From assembly GCA_050114795.1 (NCBI GenBank), contig JASFRS010000088.1:1-9691 (forward strand): a stretch of DNA of 9,691 nt. The letters are read 5' to 3'. Positions 1 through 6,524 of this stretch are shown here, one piece after another; positions within the stretch are counted from its first letter, which is position 1; each line of letters opens with the position of its first letter. Under the pieces are notes generated by a model that made no database searches, was not told the DNA's origin, and saw only the letters and a list, made by a program, of their open reading frames with translations. A program made the position numbers and the translations under genes. The DNA is from JASFRS01 sp050114795. Lineage in GTDB: Bacteria > Pseudomonadota > Alphaproteobacteria > Sphingomonadales > CAKZYD01.

Positions 1-442
1 GGCTGCTTTTACCGTTGTAACGCTTGCAACGGGGTCTCTCTGGGGCCGCCCAATGTGGGGCACATGGTGGGAATGGGATGCGCGCATGACCAGCGTGCTT
101 GTCCAGCTTTTCCTCTACATAGGCTATATGGCCATTTGGCAGGCCATGGATGATAAAGAACGTGCGGCGAAAACTGCTGCCATTGTTGCGCTTGTCGGCC
201 TGGTCAATCTGCCCATCATCAAATTCTCAGTCGAGTGGTGGAATACATTGCATCAGCCTGCCAGCATTATTCGCGCAGGTGGGCCAACAATTGATGCCTC
301 CATGCGAATGCCCCTCGCCTTAATGGCGGTCGCCGCAGCGGCCTATGCAGCCAGCATCGTTATTTTCCGTATTCGGGCAGAGCTCGCGGCCAAGCGCGTA
401 GATGCGCTACAATTCGCCCAAGCGCAGATGGGAGAAGATTGA
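1..442 (+). CDS. ccmC: CcmC, heme transport/handling protein of cytochrome c maturation (5' end outside window)
   Basis: This is the C-terminal part (146 residues visible, reading from base 2) of CcmC, the inner-membrane protein that presents heme to CcmE on the periplasmic side in System I cytochrome c biogenesis. The tryptophan-rich signature WGTWWEWDAR, coded from about base 56, is the heme-handling motif shared by the CcmC/CcmF/CcmK superfamily. A following WWNTLHQ motif (His coded at about base 251) matches the second conserved periplasmic histidine ligand of CcmC. Hydrophobic stretches after each motif fit transmembrane helices. The family is about 240 residues, so roughly 100 N-terminal residues lie upstream of the window. 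The stop codon overlaps the ccmD start (TGATG), as expected for a translationally coupled operon. The CcmF alternative is excluded by the short C-terminus and the ccmD/ccmE neighbours. Confidence 0.95.
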   Translation, partial: AAFTVVTLATGSLWGRPMWGTWWEWDARMTSVLVQLFLYIGYMAIWQAMDDKERAAKTAAIVALVGLVNLPIIKFSVEWWNTLHQPASIIRAGGPTIDASMRMPLALMAVAAAAYAASIVIFRIRAELAAKRVDALQFAQAQMGED

Positions 443-612
443 TGTTCGAACATATGACCCACGGCCCTTTCATTCTGGCGAGTTATGTCGTCGCATTTGG
501 TGTCTTTACCTATGTCGGTCTAGCAAGCTGGCGCCGTGCCAAAAAATTGGAGGAACAGGCTGAAGTCCTGAAAGCTCAGGTTCCAAGCCGTCGAAGGAAA
601 AAACGCTCATGA
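442..612 (+). CDS. ccmD: CcmD, small membrane protein of the heme export complex
   Basis: This is a 56-residue frame starting at the ATG that overlaps the ccmC stop and ending in a TGA that overlaps the ccmE start (ATGA). It has the CcmD layout: a short N-terminus (MFEHMTHGPFILASY), one transmembrane segment at about residues 11-29, then a positively charged cytoplasmic tail (WRRAKKLEEQ, ending RRRKKRS). CcmD stabilises the CcmABC transporter complex and helps release heme-loaded CcmE from CcmC. A GGGAGAAG stretch at 430-437 gives a ribosome binding site. Sequence conservation in this family is low, so the call rests on size, topology and position between ccmC and ccmE, which together are strong. 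Confidence 0.9.
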   Translation: MFEHMTHGPFILASYVVAFGVFTYVGLASWRRAKKLEEQAEVLKAQVPSRRRKKRS

Positions 613-1055
613 CCCGGAAACAACGTCGTCTCTATACGCTTTTAGGCGGCCTTGGCGCATTAGCGGTTGCTGCGGTTCTTATCTTCTCCGCAGTTGGAGA
701 TAATCTGGTCTTCTTTATTTCTCCATCTGACGCAAAAGCACAGGCACCAGAACCCGGTCGTGCCTTTCGTTTAGGTGGCTTGGTGGAAAACGGCTCCGTC
801 AAATATGCAGACGACAACAGCCGAGTCCGCTTTTCCGTAACCGACATGGCTGAAAGCGTAACTGTTGAATATCATGGCATTCTTCCTGACCTGTTTCGTG
901 AAGGTCAAGGCGTGGTTACAGAAGGCAGTTTTAACGCCCAAGGCGTTTTCGTAGCCGACAAAGTTCTCGCCAAACATGATGAAACTTATATGCCTAAAGA
1001 AGTCGCTGATGCCTTGAAAGAAAAGGGCCTCTGGGAAGGGGATGACAATAGCTGA
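609..1055 (+). CDS. ccmE: CcmE, periplasmic heme chaperone
   Basis: CcmE covalently binds heme delivered by CcmC and hands it to the cytochrome c heme lyase. The 148-residue protein has an N-terminal membrane anchor at about residues 10-32 and a beta-barrel (OB-fold) domain at about 45-120, including FRLGGLVENGSV and the FREGQGVVTEGSF segment. The signature KHDETYMPKEV follows, with the heme-attaching histidine at residue 123 and the accessory tyrosine at 127. Length and motif order are normal for the family. Translation is coupled to ccmD by a 4-base overlap, with AAGGAA at 594-599 as ribosome binding site. In many proteobacteria ccmF follows directly; here ccmG follows with a TGATG overlap. 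Confidence 0.96.
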   Translation: MTRKQRRLYTLLGGLGALAVAAVLIFSAVGDNLVFFISPSDAKAQAPEPGRAFRLGGLVENGSVKYADDNSRVRFSVTDMAESVTVEYHGILPDLFREGQGVVTEGSFNAQGVFVADKVLAKHDETYMPKEVADALKEKGLWEGDDNS

Positions 1056-1603
1056 TGCGCTGGACAGCTTTTCTCCCGCTTATTGCTTTTGTGGCAGTGC
1101 TTGGTGCCTTTGTCTTTGGCCTGGGCAATGACCCGTCTCATTTGCCATCCGTTTTGCTGGATAAGCCAGTGCCTGAATTCACTCTACCCAAAATTACAGG
1201 CATTGAAAGCCCAGGCTTCTCATCCGACGATTTCCAAACTGGCAAGCCCATTGTCTTGAATGTGTTTGCAAGTTGGTGCGCGCCATGTAGAGCAGAACAC
1301 CCCGTATTGGAAATGCTGGTGAATGACCATGACATCACGCTCTATGGCATGAATTACAAAGACAGGCCCGAAGACGCACGGCGGTTTCTTGATGCCCTTG
1401 GCAATCCATATGCAAAGATTGGCGTGGATATAAAGGGTAAGACAGGTATTGACTTTGGCGTCTACGGCGTACCTGAAACCTTCATCATTCGTGGCGACGG
1501 TACTATTGCCTATCGTCATGCAGGCCCGTTGTTACCCCAGGATGTGGAACGGGTCATTCTTCCAATCGTGCAAGCGCTGAAACAGGAAAATGCAAATTCC
1601 TAA
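1055..1603 (+). CDS. ccmG: CcmG/DsbE, thiol:disulfide oxidoreductase for cytochrome c maturation
   Basis: This is a membrane-anchored periplasmic thioredoxin-like protein of 182 residues, which keeps apocytochrome c CXXCH cysteines (directly or through CcmH) reduced for heme attachment. An N-terminal anchor spans residues 5-23. The thioredoxin domain carries the redox motif WCAPC (Cys75 and Cys78), and the cis-proline loop GVYGVPETFII is at about 136-145 (Pro140). The GVPETF sequence and the acidic active-site surroundings are typical of CcmG rather than general thioredoxins. The start overlaps the ccmE stop, and a purine-rich stretch at 1034-1042 may serve as ribosome binding site. It is the last gene of the run. 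Its stop (1601-1603) overlaps the stop of the convergent glutathione S-transferase gene, so no intergenic terminator separates the two. Confidence 0.95.
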   Translation: MRWTAFLPLIAFVAVLGAFVFGLGNDPSHLPSVLLDKPVPEFTLPKITGIESPGFSSDDFQTGKPIVLNVFASWCAPCRAEHPVLEMLVNDHDITLYGMNYKDRPEDARRFLDALGNPYAKIGVDIKGKTGIDFGVYGVPETFIIRGDGTIAYRHAGPLLPQDVERVILPIVQALKQENANS

Positions 1604-2277
1604 GCGGCAATACGTGCACTTAAAGCGCTGTTTCGGCTGATGAAAAAGTCCTTTAAGCGTTCAGGGTAATCCTCTGCAACCGCTTTTTGGATACTTGGGC
1701 GCTTGGCAAGTATTTCACGCCAAGCCACAACCCTGGACAAGCCATCAAAAACACCAAAATCATCTATGGTGTCTATTACATCAAAATAACGAAAAATGGG
1801 GCCATATACTGCATCCACTAAAGTAAAATGCTTTCCCGCAAAATATGGCCCCTCCGACCCAAGTTCATTTTCCACACGAGCCAACATGCCGTGCAGATCT
1901 TTAGCTCGAGCTTGCAAAGTCTCTTCGTCAGCTGCGGTGTAAAAGCTCCAAATTTTGTTGAGAATTTGAGAACCAAATTCAATCCATGCCCGATGTCGCG
2001 CTCTTTGAAACGCATCGTCAGGATGCAAAGGATGCGGCTGTGTTTCTTCTAGAAATTCTAAAATAACCGCAGATTCAAATATAGTAACGCAGCTATCTGG
2101 CGCACCAAGTTTTAAAACCGGGACCTTACCAAGGGGCGATAGCTCTTTGAACCAGTCAGGTTTATTTGCCAGATCTACATAAATTCGCTCAAATTTCACC
2201 TCTTTTTCATAGAGAGAAATAGCCGCACGCTGAACATAGGGGCAAAGGTGATGACTGATAAGTGTAAGGCCCGACAT
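1600..2277 (-). CDS. Glutathione S-transferase family protein
   Basis: This 225-residue protein has the two-domain GST architecture. The N-terminal thioredoxin-like domain (about 1-80) carries a catalytic-site CPYVQR motif with Cys12, the glutathione-contacting KVPVL (51-55, with cis-Pro53) and the glutathione gamma-glutamyl-binding ESAVI (Glu68, Ser69). The all-helical C-terminal domain spans about 90-215. The cysteine-type CPYVQR active site resembles omega/lambda-like or bacterial cysteine GSTs, which often act as thiol transferases or dehalogenase/reductase-type enzymes rather than classical conjugators. The substrate cannot be read from the sequence. A good ribosome binding site (GAGGTGA at 2281-2287) lies 3 bases before the start. 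It is divergent from a MarR-type regulator that probably controls it. Confidence 0.9.
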   Translation of the reverse strand: MSGLTLISHHLCPYVQRAAISLYEKEVKFERIYVDLANKPDWFKELSPLGKVPVLKLGAPDSCVTIFESAVILEFLEETQPHPLHPDDAFQRARHRAWIEFGSQILNKIWSFYTAADEETLQARAKDLHGMLARVENELGSEGPYFAGKHFTLVDAVYGPIFRYFDVIDTIDDFGVFDGLSRVVAWREILAKRPSIQKAVAEDYPERLKDFFISRNSALSARIAA

Positions 2278-2308
2278 GATTCACCTCATTTACAATGATA
2301 TGGCCCAA

Positions 2309-2328
2309 ATACATGCGGTTGCATATAT
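2309..2328. promoter_or_regulatory. Candidate MarR operator (imperfect inverted repeat)
   Basis: ATACATGC-GGTT-GCATATAT is an inverted repeat with 8-base arms (7 of 8 paired) and a 4-base centre, lying between the divergent GST and MarR genes. Size and position fit the autoregulatory operators of MarR-family dimers. Binding by the neighbouring regulator is inferred, not shown. Confidence 0.5.
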
Positions 2329-2373
2329 ATGTCAAGCTTGCCAAATATTGAAAACCACCGTATTCACGGAATT

Positions 2374-2817
2374 ATGAAGTCAATGCCATCTCAAACTCAT
2401 ATCAAGGCCTGGGCGCGATTGGTCCGTATTTCAGACCAGCTTTTAAGGTCGATTGAAACGGATTTGAAAGCCCAAGGCTATCCCAATTTATCTATTTATG
2501 ACGCCCTACTGGAATTGAACCGCAAGAGCGACACTGGCCTTCGTCCTTATGAATTAGAACGGGAGATGTTGCTCCCGCAATATAATATTTCCCGCCTCGT
2601 CACACGCCTTACCGACAAAGGCTATATTTCACGAAGCAAAGTAAAAGAAGACGGGCGTGGGCAGATACTGCGTATTACTCAAAGCGGGAAGGACCTGTTA
2701 AAGGCGATGTGGCCTCATTATGCGCAGGCCATAGAACGCCATGTCGGCTCCAAAATCAGCACTCATGAAGCTGAGCAGATATGCGAGCTTTTATTGAAGC
2801 TACGCGATCCTAAATAA
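2374..2817 (+). CDS. MarR family transcriptional regulator
   Basis: This is a winged helix-turn-helix repressor of the MarR family, 147 residues from the ATG at 2374. N-terminal dimerisation helix: about residues 8-34. The winged-helix core includes helices at about 39-50 and 57-66, the recognition helix at 69-82 (QYNISRLVTRLTDKG), and a beta wing at 84-101 with the family's DGRGQ/lRIT pattern. A C-terminal dimerisation helix follows at 104-145. The frame is also open from an ATG at 2329 (15 residues longer), but that ATG has no ribosome binding site and abuts the candidate operator. The one at 2374 has a GGA just upstream, and an ATG at 2383 is a further option. No cysteine occurs near the N-terminus as in OhrR, so the sensed signal is unknown. 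Its divergent GST neighbour suggests an electrophile or phenolic ligand. Confidence 0.88.
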   Translation: MKSMPSQTHIKAWARLVRISDQLLRSIETDLKAQGYPNLSIYDALLELNRKSDTGLRPYELEREMLLPQYNISRLVTRLTDKGYISRSKVKEDGRGQILRITQSGKDLLKAMWPHYAQAIERHVGSKISTHEAEQICELLLKLRDPK

Positions 2818-2833
2818 GCCAACCAGATTCGAC

Positions 2834-3409
2834 TTAACGGAATCCTCTATACAGGATGTTTTTGATAGCCTCACACAGACCCTTACCCAACGGTAAATGC
2901 TGCACTAAGAGGCGGTAATATAAGGGTGCAAACACCATATCCAAGGCGACCTCCGTATCGAGGTCGAACCGCAATTCACCCCTCAGTTTCGCGGCTTCGA
3001 TCAATTGCCGTGCGATCCCCCTGCGAGGTTCCAGAAATCGCTCCTTAAACAATTCAACTGCAACAGGGTTATCACGGCCGTGCCCAATAATATCTGCGAT
3101 GATACGCCCTTTGGAACCTGTGAATAACGCGAATAATTGCTCAAGCCCCGATATTAAAGCATCCAAGGGGTTATCATTCTTCCCTTGCCCTGCACGAGGC
3201 GGACTGTCCTCCACAAAAGCATCCACGAGAACGTCAACTTTGTTACCCCACCAGCGATAAAGTGTTGCCTTGCTCACACCAGCTTCCGCAGCAATCTGGT
3301 CCATTGTAATGGCAGGCAAGGGGTGAGCTTGCAGCAGTTTATTCGCAGCATTCAAAATCGCTTTTCGCGACCTATCACTCCTCGGGCGACCCAATTTTTG
3401 TTCTTTCAT
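2834..3409 (-). CDS. TetR family transcriptional regulator
   Basis: This 191-residue one-component repressor has an N-terminal TetR helix-turn-helix at about residues 15-60 (AILNAANKLL, then ITMDQIAAEAGVSKATLYRWWGNK, the family hallmark). Its C-terminal ligand/dimerisation domain resembles the TetR_C_11 type (PF16859), with the RGELRFDLDTEVALDMVFAPLYYRLLV pattern near residues 143-169. Proteins of this type usually repress an adjacent divergent gene. Here that is an alpha/beta hydrolase, and a perfect 18-bp palindrome lies between the two starts. The gene is convergent with the MarR regulator, with 16 bases between the stops. The ribosome binding site is weak (AGG about 11 bases upstream), consistent with low expression. 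The ligand is unknown. Confidence 0.9.
   Translation of the reverse strand: MKEQKLGRPRSDRSRKAILNAANKLLQAHPLPAITMDQIAAEAGVSKATLYRWWGNKVDVLVDAFVEDSPPRAGQGKNDNPLDALISGLEQLFALFTGSKGRIIADIIGHGRDNPVAVELFKERFLEPRRGIARQLIEAAKLRGELRFDLDTEVALDMVFAPLYYRLLVQHLPLGKGLCEAIKNILYRGFR
2842..2863 (+). terminator. Possible weak terminator after the MarR gene
   Basis: A short hairpin (ATCCT, 6-base loop, AGGAT) is followed by a run of five T at 2859-2863 on the + strand, 25 bases past the MarR stop and inside the 3' end of the convergent TetR gene. The stem is only 5 bp, so this is tentative. Confidence 0.25.
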
Positions 3410-3423
3410 TATTGTAAAACCTA

Positions 3424-3452
3424 TTTACGAAACGAAACGTTTCGTTTATTAA
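3424..3452 (+). promoter_or_regulatory. Candidate sigma-70 promoter for the alpha/beta hydrolase gene
   Basis: A TTTACG -35 box (3424-3429; 4 of 6 to consensus) and a TATTAA -10 box (3447-3452; 4 of 6) are separated by 17 bases, the optimal spacing. Transcription would start near 3459, giving a leader of about 40 bases. The boxes are individually weak; support comes from the spacing and the operator sitting between them. Confidence 0.45.
3430..3447. promoter_or_regulatory. Perfect 18-bp palindrome, probable TetR operator
   Basis: AAACGAAACGTTTCGTTT is identical to its own reverse complement and lies in the 91-base region between the TetR gene and the divergent alpha/beta hydrolase gene. Length, symmetry and location match TetR-family operators. 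It fills the spacer of the proposed hydrolase promoter, so bound repressor would block RNA polymerase. That the neighbouring TetR protein binds it is inference. Confidence 0.75.
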
Positions 3453-3500
3453 CACGCCCACGTTACAAGATTTATGTAATTAAGGATAGGCCCAACCCAC

Positions 3501-4298
3501 ATGGCTAAGAATGACGCTGCTTCGGATAAGTCTCCCCTCCACCATATTGCTATGGGCTCAGGAGATAACATTGCCATTCTTCTTCATGGTTTTCCCATGA
3601 ACCATCATCTTTGGGATTTTGTTGCTCCTCTTCTTGCAGATGATATGCGCCTTATCATTCCTGATCTTAGAGGTTTTGGGCAAAGCTTAGTGAAGGGCCC
3701 CTTGGAACTTAGCTTGAAAAGCATGGCAGATGATGTTGCACAACTCATGTCAGAACTAGGGATTGAAAAAGCCCATATTATTGGCGCATCAATGGGGGCA
3801 ATGGTGGCCATGGCCTTTGCCTATTATCACGGCGAAAGAACCCAATCTGTCGTTGTTATGCACAGCGAAGCCGACCCTGATGATGAGGAAATCAAAATAC
3901 GCCGCAATGCCCAGATTAAAACCATTCGGAATCAAGGTTCTAATGCTTTTGCACATCAATTCGCACGACGTGTTTTAGGCTCTGACACTGAAGCCGAAAA
4001 ACTCACATTTGTAAGCAACATGATGGCGGATGCCAGCGCCAAAGCCATGGTCGCCGGCATGCGCCTGTTGAGAGACCGAGAAGACTTAAGACTACTACTG
4101 CCAAGAATCGAGGCACCCGCATTGGTCGTTGCCGGTCAAAATGATCCGCACTCGCCTGCTGACCTTATGGAACAAACAGCGGCGCTTTTTCCCAATGGTC
4201 AATTCCATATCATGGACAACGCAAATCATCTTTCAGCGATTGAATGCCCTCAATCGGCTGCGAAGGTGATCCGGGGCTGGGTGGGTTCTCATACATAA
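3501..4298 (+). CDS. Alpha/beta hydrolase fold protein
   Basis: This 265-residue cytoplasmic hydrolase has a complete alpha/beta-fold catalytic set. The oxyanion-hole HGFPM motif is at residues 29-33, followed by the DLRGFGQS segment (55-62). The nucleophile elbow GASMGA has Ser97, the acid is Asp215 in AGQNDPHSP, and the base is His243 in DNANHLSAIE. This places it with the esterase, lactonase (3-oxoadipate enol-lactonase-like) and haloperoxidase-like family. An enol-lactonase role is possible but nothing nearby indicates an aromatic degradation pathway. There is no signal peptide. The divergent TetR gene and the palindrome in the shared promoter suggest ligand-induced expression. No strong ribosome binding site precedes the ATG at 3501; the nearest purine stretch (AAGGATAGG) lies about 10 bases upstream. 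Confidence 0.9.
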   Translation: MAKNDAASDKSPLHHIAMGSGDNIAILLHGFPMNHHLWDFVAPLLADDMRLIIPDLRGFGQSLVKGPLELSLKSMADDVAQLMSELGIEKAHIIGASMGAMVAMAFAYYHGERTQSVVVMHSEADPDDEEIKIRRNAQIKTIRNQGSNAFAHQFARRVLGSDTEAEKLTFVSNMMADASAKAMVAGMRLLRDREDLRLLLPRIEAPALVVAGQNDPHSPADLMEQTAALFPNGQFHIMDNANHLSAIECPQSAAKVIRGWVGSHT

Positions 4299-4320
4299 CC
4301 CAGCCCCGACCTCTTATTTA
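4272..4320 (+). terminator. Rho-independent terminator candidate after the alpha/beta hydrolase gene
   Basis: CGGGGCTGGGT (4272-4282) pairs perfectly over 11 bp with ACCCAGCCCCG (4298-4308) across a 15-base loop, and is followed by a T-rich tail (CTCTTATTTA). The left arm is within the last codons of the hydrolase gene and the stop codon is at the loop/right-arm boundary. The T tract is imperfect. It could also slow transcription from the convergent lipoprotein gene. Confidence 0.6.
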
Positions 4321-6323
4321 TTGATGCCAAGAAAGACGGTGCTCCAAAGCTGAGCCGCATTGGACTCAGTTGTATGGCCCGACGCCTGTGCGAAAGGTGT
4401 AGGAACAATTTTCCCATTCTCAACCTTCCAGGACCAGAGCTCTGAATTACGCAGCTCTCGTCCTGCGTCTACCGCATCCCACAGCGTGGCTTCGGCCTGG
4501 CGCAACGTCGATTTAACACTCTCGTTCAAATCACTCCGTTCAAGCTGCCTTTTAATACCGGCAATCGCCAAAGCTTGCTGCCAGGACCAAATGTTCGCGC
4601 CGTGATAATGATCACGCGTCATCAACGCTTCCACATCCGCATCGGCCAGCGCAGGGTTTGATACCATCATGCCAGCGCCGCTTAACAGACCCGCAGGAAA
4701 TGGCCGTGTCATCGTATTTACGATGCGCAGGACGTCCGAAGCCTCCGGATTTGAAAAGAGAAGCGCAAAGCCACCATCGCTATGCATCACAGGAATGGGG
4801 TCGCCATTCGCCTTTAAAACCAAGGCATCATATTCAAATGACGAAAGCTGCTGAAGTGCAGCCAGTGCATCATCCGTGGAAACCCCCAAGCTATCACCAT
4901 ATTGGGTGATTTCAGCCTTTGCTGTTTCAACATCAACATTTTGCTTGAAGAATTTCGGGGCTTCACGGCGCCAGACTTCTGCATAGGCTTCAGCCTCATC
5001 AAACCCTTCAATGATATTCGCTTGAGTCAGACGATGTATGGCCTCTAAAGCCGCAGGAACAAAGACCACGTTGATGTCATAAGGGATTTGCCCATAAGCC
5101 AATCCTTCATCACTATCCCGCCATTGCCCTTTGATTGACCCCGCCCGTAAATGGATCAAATTCTCAAGATAAGGGCGTTCAGCAAAAGCACGTGCCGTAG
5201 TCAGAACATAGCGCATATTGCGAGCCAAGGCTGCCCGATGGCTCTCACCATTTGGACCGACACGGTCAAGAAAATCATCAATCCGATCAAGCCCATCCTC
5301 GTGCTCAAAGGCATAGGCAGCAAGCACCGGTGCCAACATGTAATTATCATCCAACATGTGATAATCATAAATCGGTACTAGGCGTTCAATGCCTGAAATC
5401 TCCCGATTCCTAAACAAGGCAAACTCTGCAATATCCTCTTCATGCGCAACCTCTCCAGTCACGCTTAAACGATGGAGAACGGAGCCTAGCCCAGCCTCGA
5501 CCATGTCTGGTTTTAAAGAGGGCATCAACAGGGCTAGAGACATCAAAGTGTCGCGCCCGAAATAAGTTAAAAACCTCCAGGACCCCGCGAGAAGCTTTTC
5601 TTTATAACTCAAAAAAGCCAACATATTCGCCGTGATGTCATCCTGCGGCGGGTTCTTCAAAATAGCGTTCAAGGGAAGCGGCGTCAGGGGCTTGTCCCCT
5701 GTCAATGCCCTCATCTTAAGCTTGATGACACCTTCATCAGCAACAATCCTAAGACCTTGTGCATTTTGTTTTATTTCACCACGCAGCACTTTTAAGGAAA
5801 GAAGATATGCGCTTTGCCCGTCAACCCGCTCTCTCATCCATGTGAGGTTAGACCCATCACGCAAAACCATAGACTTTAAAATATTCGGGATCTCCGCGCC
5901 ATGCAGGCGATTGCGAATGTGGCGAATATTTCCAAGCACAGCTTCACTAATCTTAAGCTGGTCAGTTTTTGCTTCAATCACGGTCTCAATCCCGTGCAGT
6001 GCCTGCCCTCTTTCATGGATAGAAACAGGTTTAACCGGGGCATTATGCTGCCAGCTAACTGGTTGTTCTTGTTTCTCCATCCAGAGGCTAACCCCGCTAT
6101 TTCCAGCGGGAAATCCAACGATTAATCGCGGAGTTGTGCCAGAGGTTAACAACAAATGGGCGCTCACCTCACCTTGGCGATAGAATATATTATCAATCGC
6201 ACCCTCTCGGATAGAAAATGAGAGGGTTTCTTGGTTAGAGTCGGTTTTTGATTGCGATACATCACAGCCAGTCCCAAGTAAGGCCGCAATGACAAGTGTC
6301 GCACATTTTAGAATATGGTTCAT
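4314..6323 (-). CDS. Lipoprotein with (alpha/alpha)6-barrel glycosidase-like domain (glycogen debranching enzyme-like)
   Basis: This 669-residue protein has an N-terminal lipoprotein signal: hydrophobic residues 8-19, then lipobox LLGTGC with Cys20, predicting a lipid-anchored envelope protein. Residues about 35-210 look beta-rich. From about 230 onward it resembles six-hairpin (alpha/alpha)6 glycosidases such as the amylo-alpha-1,6-glucosidase domain of debranching enzymes and GH63. Seen motifs are FGRDTL (255-260), GEVAHEED (290-297), YDYHMLDDNYM (319-329), QWRDSDEG (400-407), PYDIN (414-418) and DHYHGANIWSWQQ (571-583). By analogy with the TWMDA motif of debranching enzymes, Asp403 is my candidate general acid. 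The exact substrate and activity are unknown. The ribosome binding site is poor. Upstream on its strand is an exported methyltransferase-like gene, separated by a 201-base gap with a terminator-like hairpin. Confidence 0.72.
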   Translation of the reverse strand: MNHILKCATLVIAALLGTGCDVSQSKTDSNQETLSFSIREGAIDNIFYRQGEVSAHLLLTSGTTPRLIVGFPAGNSGVSLWMEKQEQPVSWQHNAPVKPVSIHERGQALHGIETVIEAKTDQLKISEAVLGNIRHIRNRLHGAEIPNILKSMVLRDGSNLTWMRERVDGQSAYLLSLKVLRGEIKQNAQGLRIVADEGVIKLKMRALTGDKPLTPLPLNAILKNPPQDDITANMLAFLSYKEKLLAGSWRFLTYFGRDTLMSLALLMPSLKPDMVEAGLGSVLHRLSVTGEVAHEEDIAEFALFRNREISGIERLVPIYDYHMLDDNYMLAPVLAAYAFEHEDGLDRIDDFLDRVGPNGESHRAALARNMRYVLTTARAFAERPYLENLIHLRAGSIKGQWRDSDEGLAYGQIPYDINVVFVPAALEAIHRLTQANIIEGFDEAEAYAEVWRREAPKFFKQNVDVETAKAEITQYGDSLGVSTDDALAALQQLSSFEYDALVLKANGDPIPVMHSDGGFALLFSNPEASDVLRIVNTMTRPFPAGLLSGAGMMVSNPALADADVEALMTRDHYHGANIWSWQQALAIAGIKRQLERSDLNESVKSTLRQAEATLWDAVDAGRELRNSELWSWKVENGKIVPTPFAQASGHTTESNAAQLWSTVFLGINK

Positions 6324-6454
6324 ATTTTAATACGCGTTGCAGGAGGAAACCGCCCGACCACCTTTCACGCAACCTTTCTTTTTTGCTCCATACATCAATA
6401 GTGACGCCGGACCCTGCATGGTAAAAGCGTATTATGACAAGAGTTTTTTGAACT

Positions 6455-6501
6455 TTATTAAAATTGAAAGAGCCGGACGGTCGATCTAAACCATCCGGCT
6501 T
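6455..6501 (-). terminator. Terminator candidate after the methyltransferase-like gene
   Basis: The stem AGCCGGACGGT (6471-6481) and ACCATCCGGCT (6490-6500) pairs over 11 positions with one mismatch or wobble and an 8-base loop. On the minus strand it lies 24 bases past the stop and is followed by a T-rich stretch (CTCTTTCAATTTTAAT). The rest of the 201-base gap (6324-6524) holds only an unpaired AGGAGG at 6341-6346 with no start codon behind it, and no evident gene. Confidence 0.6.
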
Positions 6502-6524
6502 CCCCTCAAATTCCTGAAATCAAT

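Noticed and set aside
2329..2373. Longer MarR start at 2329
   Set aside because: There is no ribosome binding site, it abuts the inverted repeat, and the added 15 residues do not look like the family's N-terminus. It is kept as an alternative only.
5632..6183. Long open frame of 183 codons on the + strand
   Set aside because: It is antisense to the well-supported lipoprotein gene, lacks a ribosome binding site, and its protein is unlike any family. It is a shadow of the coding strand.
6341..6346. AGGAGG, a perfect Shine-Dalgarno-like sequence on the + strand
   Set aside because: No start codon follows within a usable distance; the next ATG is about 70 bases away. It is on the wrong strand for the lipoprotein gene.
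6329..6433. AATACGC and GCGTATT inverted 7-mers flanking about 90 bases
   Set aside because: Too short and too far apart to be distinguished from chance; no mobile-element gene or target duplication lies between them.
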